A stretch of DNA of 64,000 bases from Cherax quadricarinatus (GCF_038502225.1 NC_091307.1:22270673-22334672); one strand, 5' to 3'. Shown: positions 24,221-34,118, counted from the stretch's first letter. Numbers and translations are program-made. The notes: generated from the sequence alone by a model not told the origin.

Positions 24221-24252
24221 AGGTAAACTTCTGGTACACCAGAAGTTTACCT
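24221..24252. repeat. Perfect 15-bp hairpin
   Basis: AGGTAAACTTCTGGT is followed after 2 nt by its exact complement. No T-run follows and there is no gene nearby. Confidence 0.85.
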
Positions 24253-24289
24253 GAAAACGAAATTGGGGGTCACCGCTCCCTGTAGCATG

Positions 24290-24812
24290 GAACTGCTGAA
24301 TGCGAGAACCTTCAAAGAATCGTCACTGCTCCCATATATTCAGTAAGACATCTGAATTACTGGGGCTGTTTGAAGTTCTTTGAAATGTACTCCTTGGAAC
24401 GTAGGCGAGAAAGATACAACAAAATCTTCACCTTGAAAATTCTTCAGGGATTGATCCCAAACCTGCACACTGAAATCACTCCTTATGAAAACAAGAGGCT
24501 TGGTAGACTGTGTAAAATACCTCCACTGAAAAGTAGGGGTGTAAAGAGTACATCGAGAGACAAAACAATAAGTGTAAGGGAACCAAGACTCTTCAACACT
24601 CTCCTGTCGTGCCTGAGTGGAGTTACCAACAAACCTACGACTATCTTGAAGAGGGTACTTGATAATTATCTCAGGTTAGCTCCTGATCAGCCGGGCTGTG
24701 GTTCATACCACAGTTAATAGCCTGGTCGACCAGGCCAGAAACCGTGAGATCTGGTCTTTGACCGAGTCGCGGGTGCAAGGGCATCCGAAATCGACTCCAG
24801 GTAGACTCCAGA
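24290..24812 (+). pseudogene. LINE family-2 3' fragment
   Basis: An open frame at 24370-24717 encodes the C-terminal 115 codons, including MYSLERRRERYNKIFTLKIL, NLHTEITPYENKRLGR and APDQPGCGSY. The 3' tail ends in GACTCCAGGTAGACTCCAG. It meets the 3' end of an opposite-strand copy at 24815, giving a tail-to-tail pair. Catalytic motifs are lost through 5' truncation. Confidence 0.85.
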
Positions 24813-24814
24813 TT

Positions 24815-25955
24815 GGTTACCTGGAGGTTATTCCGGGGATCAACGCCCCCGCGGCCCGGTCCATGACCAGGCCTCCCGATGGATCAGGGCCTGATCAACT
24901 AGGCTGTTACTGCTGGCCGCACGCAGTCCGACGTACGAGCCACAGCCCGGCTGATCCGGCACTGACTTTAGGTATCTGTCCAGCTCTCTCTTGAAGGCAG
25001 CCAGGGGTTTATTGGCAATTCCCCTAATGCTTGATGGGAGGCTGTTGAACAGTTTTGGGCCCCGGACACTTATGGTGTTTTCTCTTAGTGTACCAATGGC
25101 GCCCCTACTTTTTATTGGCGGCATTTTGCATCGCCTGCCCAGTCTTTTACTTTCGTAGGGAGTGATTTCTGTGTGCAGATTTGGGACCATTTCTTCCAAG
25201 ATTTTCCAAGTGTAGATTATGATATATCTCTCCCTCCTGCGTTCCAACGAGTACAAGTCAAGTGCTTCCAAGCGTTCCCAGTAGTTAAGGTGCTTGACAG
25301 AACTTATACGTGCAGTAAAGGATCTCTGTACACTCTCTAGATCTGCGATTTCACCTGCTTTGTATGGAGATGTTAATGTACAGCAGTATTCCAGCCTAGA
25401 GAGAACAAGTGATTTGAAAAGGATCATCATGGGCTTGGCATCTCTCGTTTTGAAAGTTCTCATTATCCATCCTATCATTTTCTTTGCACGTGCGATCGTG
25501 GCACTGTTGTGATCCTTGAAAGTGAGATCCTCAGACATTACTACTCCCAGGTCCCTTACATTATTTTTCCGCTCTATTGTATGGCCGGAGTCAGTAGTAT
25601 ACTCTGTTCTAGTTATTATCTCCTCCAGTTTTCCATAACGGAGTAGTTGGAATTTGTCCTCATTGAACATCATATTGTTTACCGTTGCCCACTGGAAAAC
25701 TTTGTTTATATCTTCTTGGAGGTTAACCGCGTCCTCAGCAGATGACAGCCTCATGCAGATCCTAGTATCATCCGCAAAGGATGATACGGTGCTGTGGTGT
25801 ATATCTCTGTTTATGTCTGATATGAGGATAAGGAATAAGATGGGGGCGAGTACTGTGCCTTGTGGAACAGAGCTCTTCACTATGGCAGCCTCCGATTTAA
25901 CTCTGGTAGGTAGACCCCATTTACCCGTGATATATCTGCGACTGAATTCGAAGTT
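24815..25955 (-). mobile_element. LINE family-2, longest copy
   Basis: A 5'-truncated non-LTR retrotransposon. From its 3' end on the minus strand it has the GC-rich tail (GGTTACCTGGAGG complement), the 3' ORF and the RT palm domain. The first 328 bp from the tail (24815-25142) match 31053-31380 with one difference seen by eye. The clade is uncertain: jockey/CR1 superfamily, possibly Rex1- or L2-like. Confidence 0.85.
24840..25880 (-). CDS. Reverse transcriptase, C-terminal two thirds (LINE family 2)
   Basis: An uninterrupted 346-codon frame. It opens in the RT palm with SVPQGTVLAPILF (residues 4-16) and has the catalytic box SFADDTRI (34-41), whose two aspartates bind metal. The thumb and C-terminal region follow, with LSRLEYCCTLTSPYKAGEI, the SLERRRERY block and QPGCGSYVG near the end. 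The annotated start is only the first usable codon; the frame continues upstream without a clear ATG because the element is 5'-truncated. Fingers, endonuclease and ORF1 are missing, so this protein could not mobilise DNA alone. The lack of stops over 1 kb indicates a young copy. No host function is suggested. Confidence 0.8.
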   Translation of the reverse strand: MKSSVPQGTVLAPILFLILISDINRDIHHSTVSSFADDTRICMRLSSAEDAVNLQEDINKVFQWATVNNMMFNEDKFQLLRYGKLEEIITRTEYTTDSGHTIERKNNVRDLGVVMSEDLTFKDHNSATIARAKKMIGWIMRTFKTRDAKPMMILFKSLVLSRLEYCCTLTSPYKAGEIADLESVQRSFTARISSVKHLNYWERLEALDLYSLERRRERYIIIYTWKILEEMVPNLHTEITPYESKRLGRRCKMPPIKSRGAIGTLRENTISVRGPKLFNSLPSSIRGIANKPLAAFKRELDRYLKSVPDQPGCGSYVGLRAASSNSLVDQALIHREAWSWTGPRGR

Positions 25956-26108
25956 CTAAGTCAACCTGAGGCCGGACTTCATCAGTAGCAAACGAGTCAT
26001 CCAGGCTGTTGCTACCACAGGTTTTCTTAGTACATGGCCTTGAATTGGTAGGTACGAGCAGGTAGTAGGGGTTTGTTCGTCAGGAAAGTGAGTCTCCTGA
26101 CGCAGCTC

Positions 26109-26150
26109 CCAGCTGATGACACATTAACCGGTGAAACATCAGTTGGTCTT
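26109..26150 (+). ncRNA. Hammerhead-like core, canonical CUGAUGA
   Basis: CTGATGA at 26113-26119 and GAAAC at 26133-26137 are separated by CACATTAACCGGTG, which can form a 3-bp stem II (CAC/GTG). The order and spacing fit a hammerhead ribozyme. Against this, CCAGCTGATG also pairs with the downstream CATCAGTTGG as a plain hairpin, and helix I is not evident. It is related in design to the cores at 35205-35235 and 52594-52629. Confidence 0.35.
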
Positions 26151-26559
26151 CAACCCATTTAACAAAATTTAACTACATAGTAGATTTCTACCTCTCTACC
26201 GTCTTTTTTTCTCCCTCCCCATTTCTTCCCTTTCCGCTCCCTCATCCGTCCCATTTTTGGGAGGGAGAGGTAGGGAAGCTTGGCACCAGTGCCACACCCA
26301 CCTGGTGCCGGGGATCTGATACGCGTGGAGAGACAACTTTGTTTTGGCACTCTATGCTGGCACGTATTTCCCTAGACAGAGGCGACCCAGCTGGACCCCA
26401 GTGTTTGTTTACTCTAGGGTGGGTGGAGGAGGGGCAGGAGGAAGAGAGGAGGATGGAGAGGGTCGCGGTAATGGGATAAGGAGGATAGGGAGTGAGATAA
26501 GGGGAAAGGGAAGAAGTCGAGGAGAAAAAAGGTTTATCTTTGAGAAGGGAGGCAGTAGT
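26151..26559. other. No gene seen; purine/pyrimidine-skewed
   Basis: Includes a T/C-rich stretch at 26195-26260 and a G/A-rich stretch at 26420-26560. Open frames are compositional. Confidence 0.5.
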
Positions 26560-26712
26560 AGGGGCGGTGGTGGTGATGGTAGGGGTATTGGTGGTGATGG
26601 TAGGGGTATTGGTGGTGATGGTAGGGGTGTTGGTGATGGTAGGGGTGTTGGTGATGGTAGGGGTATGGGTGGTGGTGGTGATGTTAGTGGTGATGGTGAT
26701 GGTAGTGGACGA
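26560..26712. repeat. 21-bp / 15-bp G-rich tandem repeat
   Basis: Units of GGTGATGGTAGGGGTATTGG shorten to GGTGATGGTAGGGGTGTT towards the end. Confidence 0.88.
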
Positions 26713-26792
26713 TGACAGTTAGGGATCCATCCCTTCCTTCCTTCCCTATCCCCCTCTATATTTTCCTCTACCTCCTCTCCTTCCTTACTTTC

Positions 26793-26876
26793 CTTCTCTC
26801 TCTCTCTCTCTGTCTCTCTCTCTCTCTCTGTCTCTCTCTCTGTCTCTCTCTCTGTCTCTCTCTCTGTCTATCTCTC

Positions 26877-26906
<30 letters not shown>
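26793..26906. repeat. (TCTCTCTCTCTG)n array
   Basis: A 12-bp period of CT interrupted by GT. It abuts the 3' end of the CR1 element, in the position where other copies have (TG)n. Confidence 0.93.
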
Positions 26907-26907
<1 letters not shown>

Positions 26908-26987
26908 ACTCACCTAGTTGTACTCACCTAGTTGAGGTTGCAGGGGTCGATGCCAAGCTCCTGGCCCCGCCTCTTCACTGATCGCTA

Positions 26988-28451
26988 CTAGGTCACTCTC
27001 CCTGAGCCGTGAGCTTTATCATACCTCTGCTTAAAGCTATGTATGGATCCTGCCTCCACTACATCGCTTCCCAAACTATTCCACTTCCTGACTACTCTGT
27101 GGCTGAAGAAATACTTCCTAACATCCCTGTGATTCATCTGCGTCTTCAAATTCCAACTGTGTCCCCTTGTTACTGTGTCCAATCTCTGGAACATCCTGTC
27201 TTTGTCCACCTTGTCAATTCCTCTCAGTATTTTGTATGTCGTTATCATGTCCCCCCTATCTCTCCTGTCCTCCAGTGTCGTCAGGTTGATTTCCCTTAAC
27301 CTCTCCTCGTAGGACATACCTCTTAGCTCTGGGACTAGTCTTGTTGCAAACCTTTGCACTTTCTCTAGTTTCTTTACGTGCTTGGCTAGGTGTGGGTTCC
27401 AAACTGGTGCCGCATACTCCAATATGGGCCTAACGTACACGGCGTACAGGGTCCTGAATGACTCCTTATTAAGATGTCGGAATGCTGTTCTGAGGTTTGC
27501 TAGGCGCCCATATGCTGCAGCAGTTATTTGGTTGATGTGCGCTTCAGGAGATGTGCCTGGTGTTTTACTCACCCCAAGATCTTTTTTCTTGAGTGAGGTT
27601 TGTAGTCTCTGAGCCCCTAGACTGTACTCCGTCTGCGGTCTTCTTTGCCCTTCCCCAATCTTCATGACTTTGCACTTGGTGGGATTGAACTCCAGGAGCC
27701 AATTGCTGGACCAGGTCTGCAGCCTGTCCAGATCCCTTTGTAGTTCTGCCTGGTCTTCGATCGAGTGAATTCTTCTCATCAACTTCACGTCATCTGCAAA
27801 CAGGGACACCTCAGAGTCTATTCCTTCCGTCATGTCGTTCACAAATACCAGAAACAGCACTGGTCCTAGGAATGACCCCTGTGGGACCCCGCTGATCACA
27901 GGTGCCCACTCTGACACCTCGCCACGTACCATGACTCGCTGCTGTCTTCCTGACAAGTATTCCCTGATCCATTGTGGTGCCTTTCCTGTTATCCCTGCTT
28001 GGTCCTCCAGTTTTTGCACCAATCTCTTGTGTGGAACTGTGTCAAACGCCTTCTTGCAGTCCAAGAATATGCAATCCACCCACCCCTCTCTCTCTTGTCT
28101 TACTGCTGTCACCATGTCATAGAACTCCAGTAGGTTTGTGACACAGGATTTCCCATCCCTGAAACCATGTTGGCTGCTGTTGATGAGATCGTTCCTTTCT
28201 AGGTGTTCCACCACTCTTCTCCTGATAATCTTCTCCATGATTTTGCATACTATACATGTCAGTGACACTGGTCTGTAGTTTAATGCTTCATGTCTGTCTC
28301 CTTTTTTAAAGATTGGGACTACATTTGCTGTCTTCCATGCCTCAGGCAATCTCCCTGTTTCGATAGATGTATTGAATATTGTTGTTAGGGGTACACATAA
28401 CACCTCTGCTCCTTCTCTCAATACCCATGGGGAGATGTTATCTGGCCCCAT
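26988..28451 (-). CDS. CR1-like reverse transcriptase
   Basis: An intact 487-codon frame. It begins at MGPDNISPWVLR, the conserved opening of the CR1 RT fingers. Then come PIFKKGDRHEALNYRPVSLT (47-66), HGFRDGKSC (95-103), the first catalytic aspartate in FLDCKKAFDTVP (129-140), SGVPQGS (187-193) and the FADD box (218-221). The C-terminal region contains KDLGV, YVRPILEYAAPVWNPHL, the YEERLREINL block and KYFFSHRVVRKWNSL. All visible RT catalytic residues are present. It should copy element RNA at a nicked target in cis. The true start lies upstream, in the frame of the endonuclease ORF, from which it is separated by a one-base deletion. Confidence 0.88.
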   Translation of the reverse strand: MGPDNISPWVLREGAEVLCVPLTTIFNTSIETGRLPEAWKTANVVPIFKKGDRHEALNYRPVSLTCIVCKIMEKIIRRRVVEHLERNDLINSSQHGFRDGKSCVTNLLEFYDMVTAVRQEREGWVDCIFLDCKKAFDTVPHKRLVQKLEDQAGITGKAPQWIREYLSGRQQRVMVRGEVSEWAPVISGVPQGSFLGPVLFLVFVNDMTEGIDSEVSLFADDVKLMRRIHSIEDQAELQRDLDRLQTWSSNWLLEFNPTKCKVMKIGEGQRRPQTEYSLGAQRLQTSLKKKDLGVSKTPGTSPEAHINQITAAAYGRLANLRTAFRHLNKESFRTLYAVYVRPILEYAAPVWNPHLAKHVKKLEKVQRFATRLVPELRGMSYEERLREINLTTLEDRRDRGDMITTYKILRGIDKVDKDRMFQRLDTVTRGHSWNLKTQMNHRDVRKYFFSHRVVRKWNSLGSDVVEAGSIHSFKQRYDKAHGSGRVT

Positions 28452-28474
28452 TGCCTTTGAGGTATCTAGCTCAC

Positions 28475-29527
28475 TCAGAAGCTCTTGACTTCTTCCTCGG
28501 TTGTGTGCACTGTGTCCAGCACATGGTGGTGTGCCCCACCTCTCCGTCTTTCTGGAGCCCCTTCTGTCTCCTCTGTGAACACTTCTTTGAATCTCTTGTT
28601 GAGTTCCTCACATACTTCACGGTCATTTCTTGTTGTCTCTCCTCCTTCCTTCCTTAGCCTGATTACCTGGTCCTTGACTGTTGTTTTCCTCCTGATGTGG
28701 CTGTACAACAGTTTCGGGTCAGATTTGGCTTTCGCTGCTATGTCATTTTCATATTGTCTTTGGGCCTCCCTTCTTATCTGTGCATATTCGTTTCTGGCTC
28801 TACGACTGCTCTCCTTATTCTCCTGGGTCCTTTGCCTTCTATATTTCTTCCATTCCCTAGCACACTTGGTTTTTGCCTCCCTGCACCTTTGGGTAAACCA
28901 TGGGCTCATCCTGGCTTTTTCATTATTCCTGTTACCCTTGGGTACAAACTTCTCCTCAGCCTCCTTGCATTTTGTTGCTACATATTCCATCATCTCATTA
29001 ACTGGCTTCCCTGCCAGTTCTCTGTCCCACTGAACCCCGTTCAGGAAGTTCCTCATTCCTGTGTAGTCCCCTTTCTTGTAGTTTGGCTTCATTCGTCCTG
29101 GCCTTCCTGCTTCTCCCTCCACTTGTAGCTCTACTGTGTATTCGAAGCTTAAAACCACATGGTCACTGGCCCCAAGGGGTCTTTCATATGTGATGTCCTC
29201 GATATCTGCACTACTCAAGGTGAATACTAAGTCCAGCCTTGCTGGTTCATCCTCTCCTCTCTCTCTTGTAGTGTCCCTTACGTGTTGGTACATGAAGTTT
29301 TCCAGTACCACCTCTATCATCTTAGCCCTCCATGTATCTTGGCCCCCATGCGGGTCCAAGTTCTCCCAATCGATCTCCTTGTGGTTAAAGTCACCCATGA
29401 TCAAGAGCTTTGCCCTGCATTCATGAGCTCTTCTGGCCACTCTAGCCAGTGTGTCAACCATCGCTCTAGTGCTCTCGTCGTACTCTTGCCTTGGCCTCCT
29501 GCTGTTCTGTGGTGGGTTATACATCAC
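28475..29527 (-). CDS. CR1-like endonuclease C-terminal part and linker
   Basis: A 350-codon frame starting inside the APE endonuclease. LLIMGDFNHKEIDW (41-54) carries the conserved aspartate and asparagine, LDLVFT (98-103) the substrate-binding block, and LGASDHVVLSF (118-128) the catalytic SDH. A basic linker follows (RRQRTQENKESSRRARNEY), then the start of the RT region before a TGA. The stop results from a missing G near 28480: the sequence continues in the next frame into the RT ORF. The first roughly 100 residues of the nuclease are absent through 5' truncation, so this protein is not functional. Confidence 0.85.
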   Translation of the reverse strand: MMYNPPQNSRRPRQEYDESTRAMVDTLARVARRAHECRAKLLIMGDFNHKEIDWENLDPHGGQDTWRAKMIEVVLENFMYQHVRDTTRERGEDEPARLDLVFTLSSADIEDITYERPLGASDHVVLSFEYTVELQVEGEAGRPGRMKPNYKKGDYTGMRNFLNGVQWDRELAGKPVNEMMEYVATKCKEAEEKFVPKGNRNNEKARMSPWFTQRCREAKTKCAREWKKYRRQRTQENKESSRRARNEYAQIRREAQRQYENDIAAKAKSDPKLLYSHIRRKTTVKDQVIRLRKEGGETTRNDREVCEELNKRFKEVFTEETEGAPERRRGGAHHHVLDTVHTTEEEVKSF

Positions 29528-29640
29528 TGCTTAATTTACCACCTTGGGACCTCCAGAGTGAAGCGTTCCCGCTATGTAATCACTTTCTTCTCCGCTGTCT
29601 CCTCTCTCCAGCTCATCAAAATTCCAGCGATTTTTGATCA

Positions 29641-29764
<124 letters not shown>

Positions 29765-29830
29765 CCTAACAATTTCCACATTAGTTCCACATTGTCCTTC
29801 TCAGGTGTTCTTTCATCTTTTTTAATTACC

Positions 29831-30065
29831 AGTGGTCCTGCCAGACCTCTCCTGGGACCACCAGACCCCTCCTGCGATCACCAGACCCCTCCTGCGATCA
29901 CCAGACCCCTCCTGAGACAACCAGACCCCCCTGAGACCACCAGAACCCTCCTGAGACCACCAGACCCCTTTTGAGATCAGACCCCTCCTGAGACCACCAG
30001 ACCCCCCTGAGACCACCAGACCCATTCTGAGACCAGACCTCTCCTGATCCCTCCAGACCCCATAT
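29831..30065. repeat. About 20-bp tandem repeat, about 11 copies
   Basis: Degenerate CCAGACCCCTCCTGAGACCA units with small deletions. Confidence 0.9.
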
Positions 30066-30087
30066 GACCCTTCAACCCCTAGATGAC

Positions 30088-30186
30088 GACCTGGTTGACC
30101 AGGCGATGGTCCACTGTAAGGCCTGGTCGAGGATCGGTCCGCGGGGCATTGACCCCCGTAACAACCTCCAGGTAGACTCCAGGTAG
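30088..30186 (+). mobile_element. LINE family-2 3' tail
   Basis: CTGGTTGACCAGG, GGTCCGCGGGGCATTGAC and CTCCAGGTAGACTCCAGG mark the tail. Confidence 0.7.
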
Positions 30187-30329
30187 GTGAACAAGGCCGC
30201 CAGATGCAAGATTTTCCCAAACGCCTCCTCGACCTGGGATCGAACCTGCTTCTTTACGGAGAGATATCAAGGCCTGGTGAGGCAGTCTCCTCAAAGGAGG
30301 AGGAGGCCTGATGCTGGTGAGGAGGTCTT

Positions 30330-30632
30330 GATCCAATCATATGGGATTTCCCTCTTTTCTTGGATAGATCCTAATCGCCTCCCACCTCTCCAGACGTTGT
30401 ATGCCCCTAAGGGGTTCGGAGCTGTGTATGTTGAAGTCTTCACGAAGAAACTCGACAAATACTTTCAAAGACCAGATTATCCAGGCTGTGATGGATATGT
30501 TGACCAGCGGGCAGCCAGCAACAACAGCTTGGTTGACCAGGCAACCACCAGACAAACCTGACCCAGGGTCGAGCCACTGGAGTAGGAAAACACTCGAAAC
30601 CCATCAAAGGTATAAAAGAGGAAGGTAAATTC
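30330..30632 (+). pseudogene. LINE family-2, second tail subfamily
   Basis: In frame it encodes KKLDKYFQRPDYPGCDGYVD and QRAASNNSLVDQATTRQT, the counterpart of LDRYLKSVPDQPGCGSYVG. The 3' tail differs (CCCAGGGTCGAGCCACTGGA, then GAAACCCATCAAAGGTATAA), matching those at 32700-32790 and, reversed, 34365-34400. Confidence 0.75.
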
Positions 30633-31052
30633 AGTAATGAGGCCAGTAGTACTGCAGGAGGCGGCGAGGGGCGGGTGTTACCAAGGCTTAGTGTGGCACT
30701 GTTTAAGTATTCATGGCACTCCCTGGCTCTGGCCAACACGTGCTGGTCGCCAGGGTGCTCAAGAGCCCTCAGCCTGGCCTGGGGCAAAACCAGGCAAGAT
30801 GTGAGCTGCTGTTGACTTTGCCCAGACAGGGAGGGTAATGCGTGAGGGAGGAATTAAGCAAGTTTATTTTGGTACAGTTTTACTTGATTTAGGATGTTTG
30901 CAATTGTCTTAGTAACGTGTAGGCAGTACCCAGGATACCTAATTAATTTCAGTGGGATATCAATGGAATCCCAGGGAAAGGGAAGGGTCAGGGAAAATAA
31001 AATAAGAGAGTCGGGAAGAGTCTATGACTCCAGGGAATAGGAGAAAGGGTTA
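30633..31052. other. No gene seen
   Basis: Ordinary sequence without recognisable coding features. Confidence 0.5.
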
Positions 31053-31380
31053 GGTTACCTGGAGGTTATTCCGGGGATCAACGCCCCCGCGGCCCGGTCC
31101 ACGACCAGGCCTCCCGATGGATCAGGGCCTGATCAACTAGGCTGTTACTGCTGGCCGCACGCAGTCCGACGTACGAGCCACAGCCCGGCTGATCCGGCAC
31201 TGACTTTAGGTATCTGTCCAGCTCTCTCTTGAAGGCAGCCAGGGGTTTATTGGCAATTCCCCTAATGCTTGATGGGAGGCTGTTGAACAGTTTTGGGCCC
31301 CGGACACTTATGGTGTTTTCTCTTAGTGTACCAATGGCGCCCCTACTTTTTATTGGCGGCATTTTGCATCGCCTGCCCAG
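31053..31380 (-). pseudogene. LINE family-2 3' fragment, twin of 24815-25142
   Basis: 328 bp match the copy at 24815-25142 with a single difference seen by eye (CACGACC versus CATGACC). It encodes the last 94 codons of the ORF without a stop. It is 5'-truncated at 31380. The flanking DNA differs, so it is an independent, recent insertion or a recent duplication. Confidence 0.9.
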
Positions 31381-31844
31381 TAGTGAGTAGACACCGAGCA
31401 GATCTGAATCACTAGGCAGAAAACGTTGCTTCCAACTGCATTACAGTCTGATCTGTTATCCCGTTTTCTGTAACACAGACCAGTATTTCGCTGTCATAAA
31501 ACCAGTCAAATGAGAGACCGATGAAAGCTCCGTCTACAGTGAAAAGCTGACATAGGTATGTCTACCTACCACAGTAGCTTCCCGTTCTCTGTTCGCGCGA
31601 CAGATCTTTTTATCATCTCCTTTCTCTAATATATTTTTTTCCGTTGTGGTATGTTATGATTCGTTAACTTTCATGGATAGAAGGCAACCTAAAGTAACCT
31701 AACCTAGTTTTAATTTGCTACACATTGTAAGAAATTCACGTAGATGGTTATGGAAGTTAAAAGGTTGTGATGGATCCAAGCAGCTTCAGAGGAACGATCC
31801 TTAGGGGACACAATCATGAACTCGTAGGCGAGGGGCCATACCTG
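31381..31844. other. No gene seen
   Basis: AT-richer sequence containing AACCTAAAGTAACCTAACCTAG at about 31687. Nothing codes. Confidence 0.5.
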
Positions 31845-31982
31845 GAGATACCTAGAGGGGGTTTCGGGGTGGATCAGGGCTGATCAACTAGGCTGTTACT
31901 GCTAGCCGTACGTAAACCGACGTACGAACCACAGCCCGGCTGGTCAGGAGCTGACTTTAGGTGCCTGTCCAGCGCCTTCTTG
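31845..31982 (-). pseudogene. LINE family-2 3' fragment
   Basis: Contains GGATCAGGGCTGATCAACTA, GACGTACGAACCACAGCCC and CTGACTTTAGGTGCCTGTCC, the reverse complement of the last 40 codons and tail. It joins an opposite-strand copy almost directly. Confidence 0.75.
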
Positions 31983-31984
31983 AA

Positions 31985-32790
31985 GACCAGTGTATCTTCA
32001 CACTGGATCCTCAGCTGCAGGCATATATAAACATTAACCATAGTACCGTAACAACGTTTGCAGATAATACTAGAATTTGTATGAATGTGGCATCTATGGG
32101 TGACAGTTAACCTCCAAGTTGATGTGAACCAAGCCTTCCAGTAGGCAAAGATTAATGTGGGAAACTAAAATGCGACAGTGGCGGGATACCTTACATTCAA
32201 AATAGACATTTTTCAACTCGCTTGTGCTCCCTCATTTGGAATATTGCTCAATGTTGATGGTCCCATTCAGGGCAGGAGAAATATCCGAGCTGGAACTAAT
32301 ATAGATGTTATTAGCCGGCATGGAGCCAATAAAGCATTTAAATTACTGGGAACGCCTTAAAGTCTTAAATATGTACTCACTGGAGCGGACGAGAGAGAGA
32401 TACATGATAATATACACCTGGAAACTACTCGAGGGCCTGGCCCCAAATCTGTGCACTGTCATAAAACATACTAGAGTTAAAGATGTAGGAGAAAGTGCAA
32501 AATAAACCCAGGAAAAACGGGGGTGCGGTGGGTACAATAAGAGAACATTGTATCAACATCCGTGGCCCCAGGTTATTCAACATCTTACCAGAAGATATCA
32601 GAAACACTGCTGGAAGTCTTGAAGAGGAAACTGGACAGGTATCTTCACCAGGTGCAAGATCAATAAGGCTGTGATGGATATGTGGACCAGGGGGCCAGCA
32701 ACATTCTGGTTGACGAGGCAAGCACCAGGCGAGCCTGGCTCAAGGCCGGGTAGAAAAACTCTTTGAACGCATAAAAAAGGTAAATGTAAA
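31985..32790 (+). pseudogene. LINE family-2 fragment with RT palm, decayed
   Basis: The forward strand has a decayed RT box (TTFADNTRICMN, second catalytic aspartate changed to N), then LQVDVNQAFQ, a deletion, LNYWERLKVLNMYSLERTRE, and the second-type tail ending TTTGAACGCATAAAAAAGGT. Several frameshifts and a stop show it is dead. Confidence 0.75.
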
Positions 32791-32988
32791 GGGGGTACGA
32801 AAAAATGAAAACAGCCGAGAGGGTACGGCATTAAATGATTAAGAATCACTGATCAAGACTGACCCTACAGAAATGACCCCTCCCAGACCACATCTTACAG
32901 TCGACCGTCTTGTACTCGGCAGACCGCGTCATATAGGAAGCATCTCCCTGGGATATTCCCTGTAAAAGAACAAATATCGTGACTTGAA

Positions 32989-33214
32989 CAATACACAAAT
33001 AACGAGAGAGAAGCTTATGACGATGTTTCGGTCCGACTAGAACCCTTTACAAGTCACACTAACACACAAAGGTGAGGGTGCCAGTATCTATAGTAAAGGG
33101 GGACAAGGACGGGTCAGAGAGAGGAAGAACCAATACTTCTCCACTTGTAAATGGTCCAAGTAGGACCGAAACGTTATTATAAAGCTCTCTCCTATGTGCG
33201 GGTTATTTGTGTAA
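32989..33214. mobile_element. Foldback-repeat family D with 70-bp arms and a 100-bp spacer
   Basis: Left arm on the minus strand (ACACAAATAAC...GATGTTTCGGTCCGACTAG), right arm on the plus strand (GGTCCAAGTAGGACCGAAAC ... GGGTTATTTGTGT). The arms are diverged. Each carries GGACCGAAAC after a self-complementary GGTCC/GGACC stem. No coding capacity. Confidence 0.75.
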
Positions 33215-33429
33215 TATTCCCTCTACTTCCCTGTCTCTCACAGAACAGCTGTAAGACTGACATCAGCATCATCGGCAGTATATTCATGCACCAAGTTGGT
33301 TCTCGGACAAATAAGGAATCTGGTACGTTCGTGGCTAACTTTCAGCTTCGGTGTGTCTGCAAGCTGCGCCGCCTCCTCCTCCGCCTCCTCCTCCGCCTCC
33401 TCAACTTTTTCCTGACATATTCACTCCAG

Positions 33430-33433
<4 letters not shown>

Positions 33434-33469
<36 letters not shown>

Positions 33470-33598
33470 TGGTATATAGGAGTACACGGGAGAGAAAGAT
33501 ATCAAAGGACTTTGGAGTCCACACCGTGGCTATCTTCAGAGATTAACTTTCTATTTCTACCTGGATCAAAGGCTATCGCGTATTATCTAAGTATTTTA

Positions 33599-33676
<78 letters not shown>
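33434..33676. repeat. (GA)n tracts
   Basis: Pure GA runs at 33434-33467 and 33603-33676, separated by 135 bp of unique DNA. A (CTC/CGC)n tract at 33370-33405 precedes them. Confidence 0.95.
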
Positions 33677-33679
<3 letters not shown>

Positions 33680-34029
33680 GTGCCTCACCTACCCTCACTA
33701 GCATTAAGCAAATCCAGATATGCTGAGTCTAATTGATGAAATTCTCTGGGAGTTTGGAGAAGAGGCAACTTCGGAGCAAGAAGGGATGTAGGGGGATGAG
33801 GGACTCTGCCAAACTACCTGCCACAGTGTTGATTACACCTTCCCCTTCCCCCTGACACCCTCCATGGACCTAATCACTTAGTCCGTGGAGCAGGGGAAGG
33901 TAGGAGGGGCAGGAAGTGAAGCTCCTCTACATCACCTCCATGCAATACTTTTTTTTTTCTTACCTTTACTGTTGAATGTCAACAAATCGTTCTGTGGATT
34001 CATATTAAGTTGTAATAAACAACTGTCGA
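33677..34029. other. No gene seen
   Basis: Unique-looking sequence without a supported open frame. Confidence 0.5.
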
Positions 34030-34118
34030 TGAATGAACAAACTGGTGGACTGGGAGGTGAACCGCGGTCCTGGAGATTGATAGTCCCAGGCTGCTGATCA
34101 AGCTACCCAGAACCTACC
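34030..34118 (-). mobile_element. tRNA-like SINE, left member of an inverted pair
   Basis: On the minus strand GGTAGCTTGATCAGCAG sits in the A-box position and GGTTCACCTCC in the B-box position. CCACCAGTTTGTTCATTC follows, as in the right member at 34178-34273. Confidence 0.55.

Larger units (their letters stand above)
26907..29530 (-). mobile_element. CR1-like LINE, 2.6 kb, best copy in the window
   Basis: From 5' to 3' on the minus strand: the C-terminal part of an APE-type endonuclease, reverse transcriptase, and a short 3' UTR ending in two 14-bp GTACTCACCTAGTT motifs (complement AACTAGGTGAGTAC). It is 5'-truncated inside the endonuclease and has one frameshift near 28480. The 3' end of short direct repeats and the domain content are characteristic of the CR1 clade. 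Other fragments (5179, 9545, 18604, 46474, 47999, 49637, 61096, 63653) belong to the same or sister subfamilies. Confidence 0.9.
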
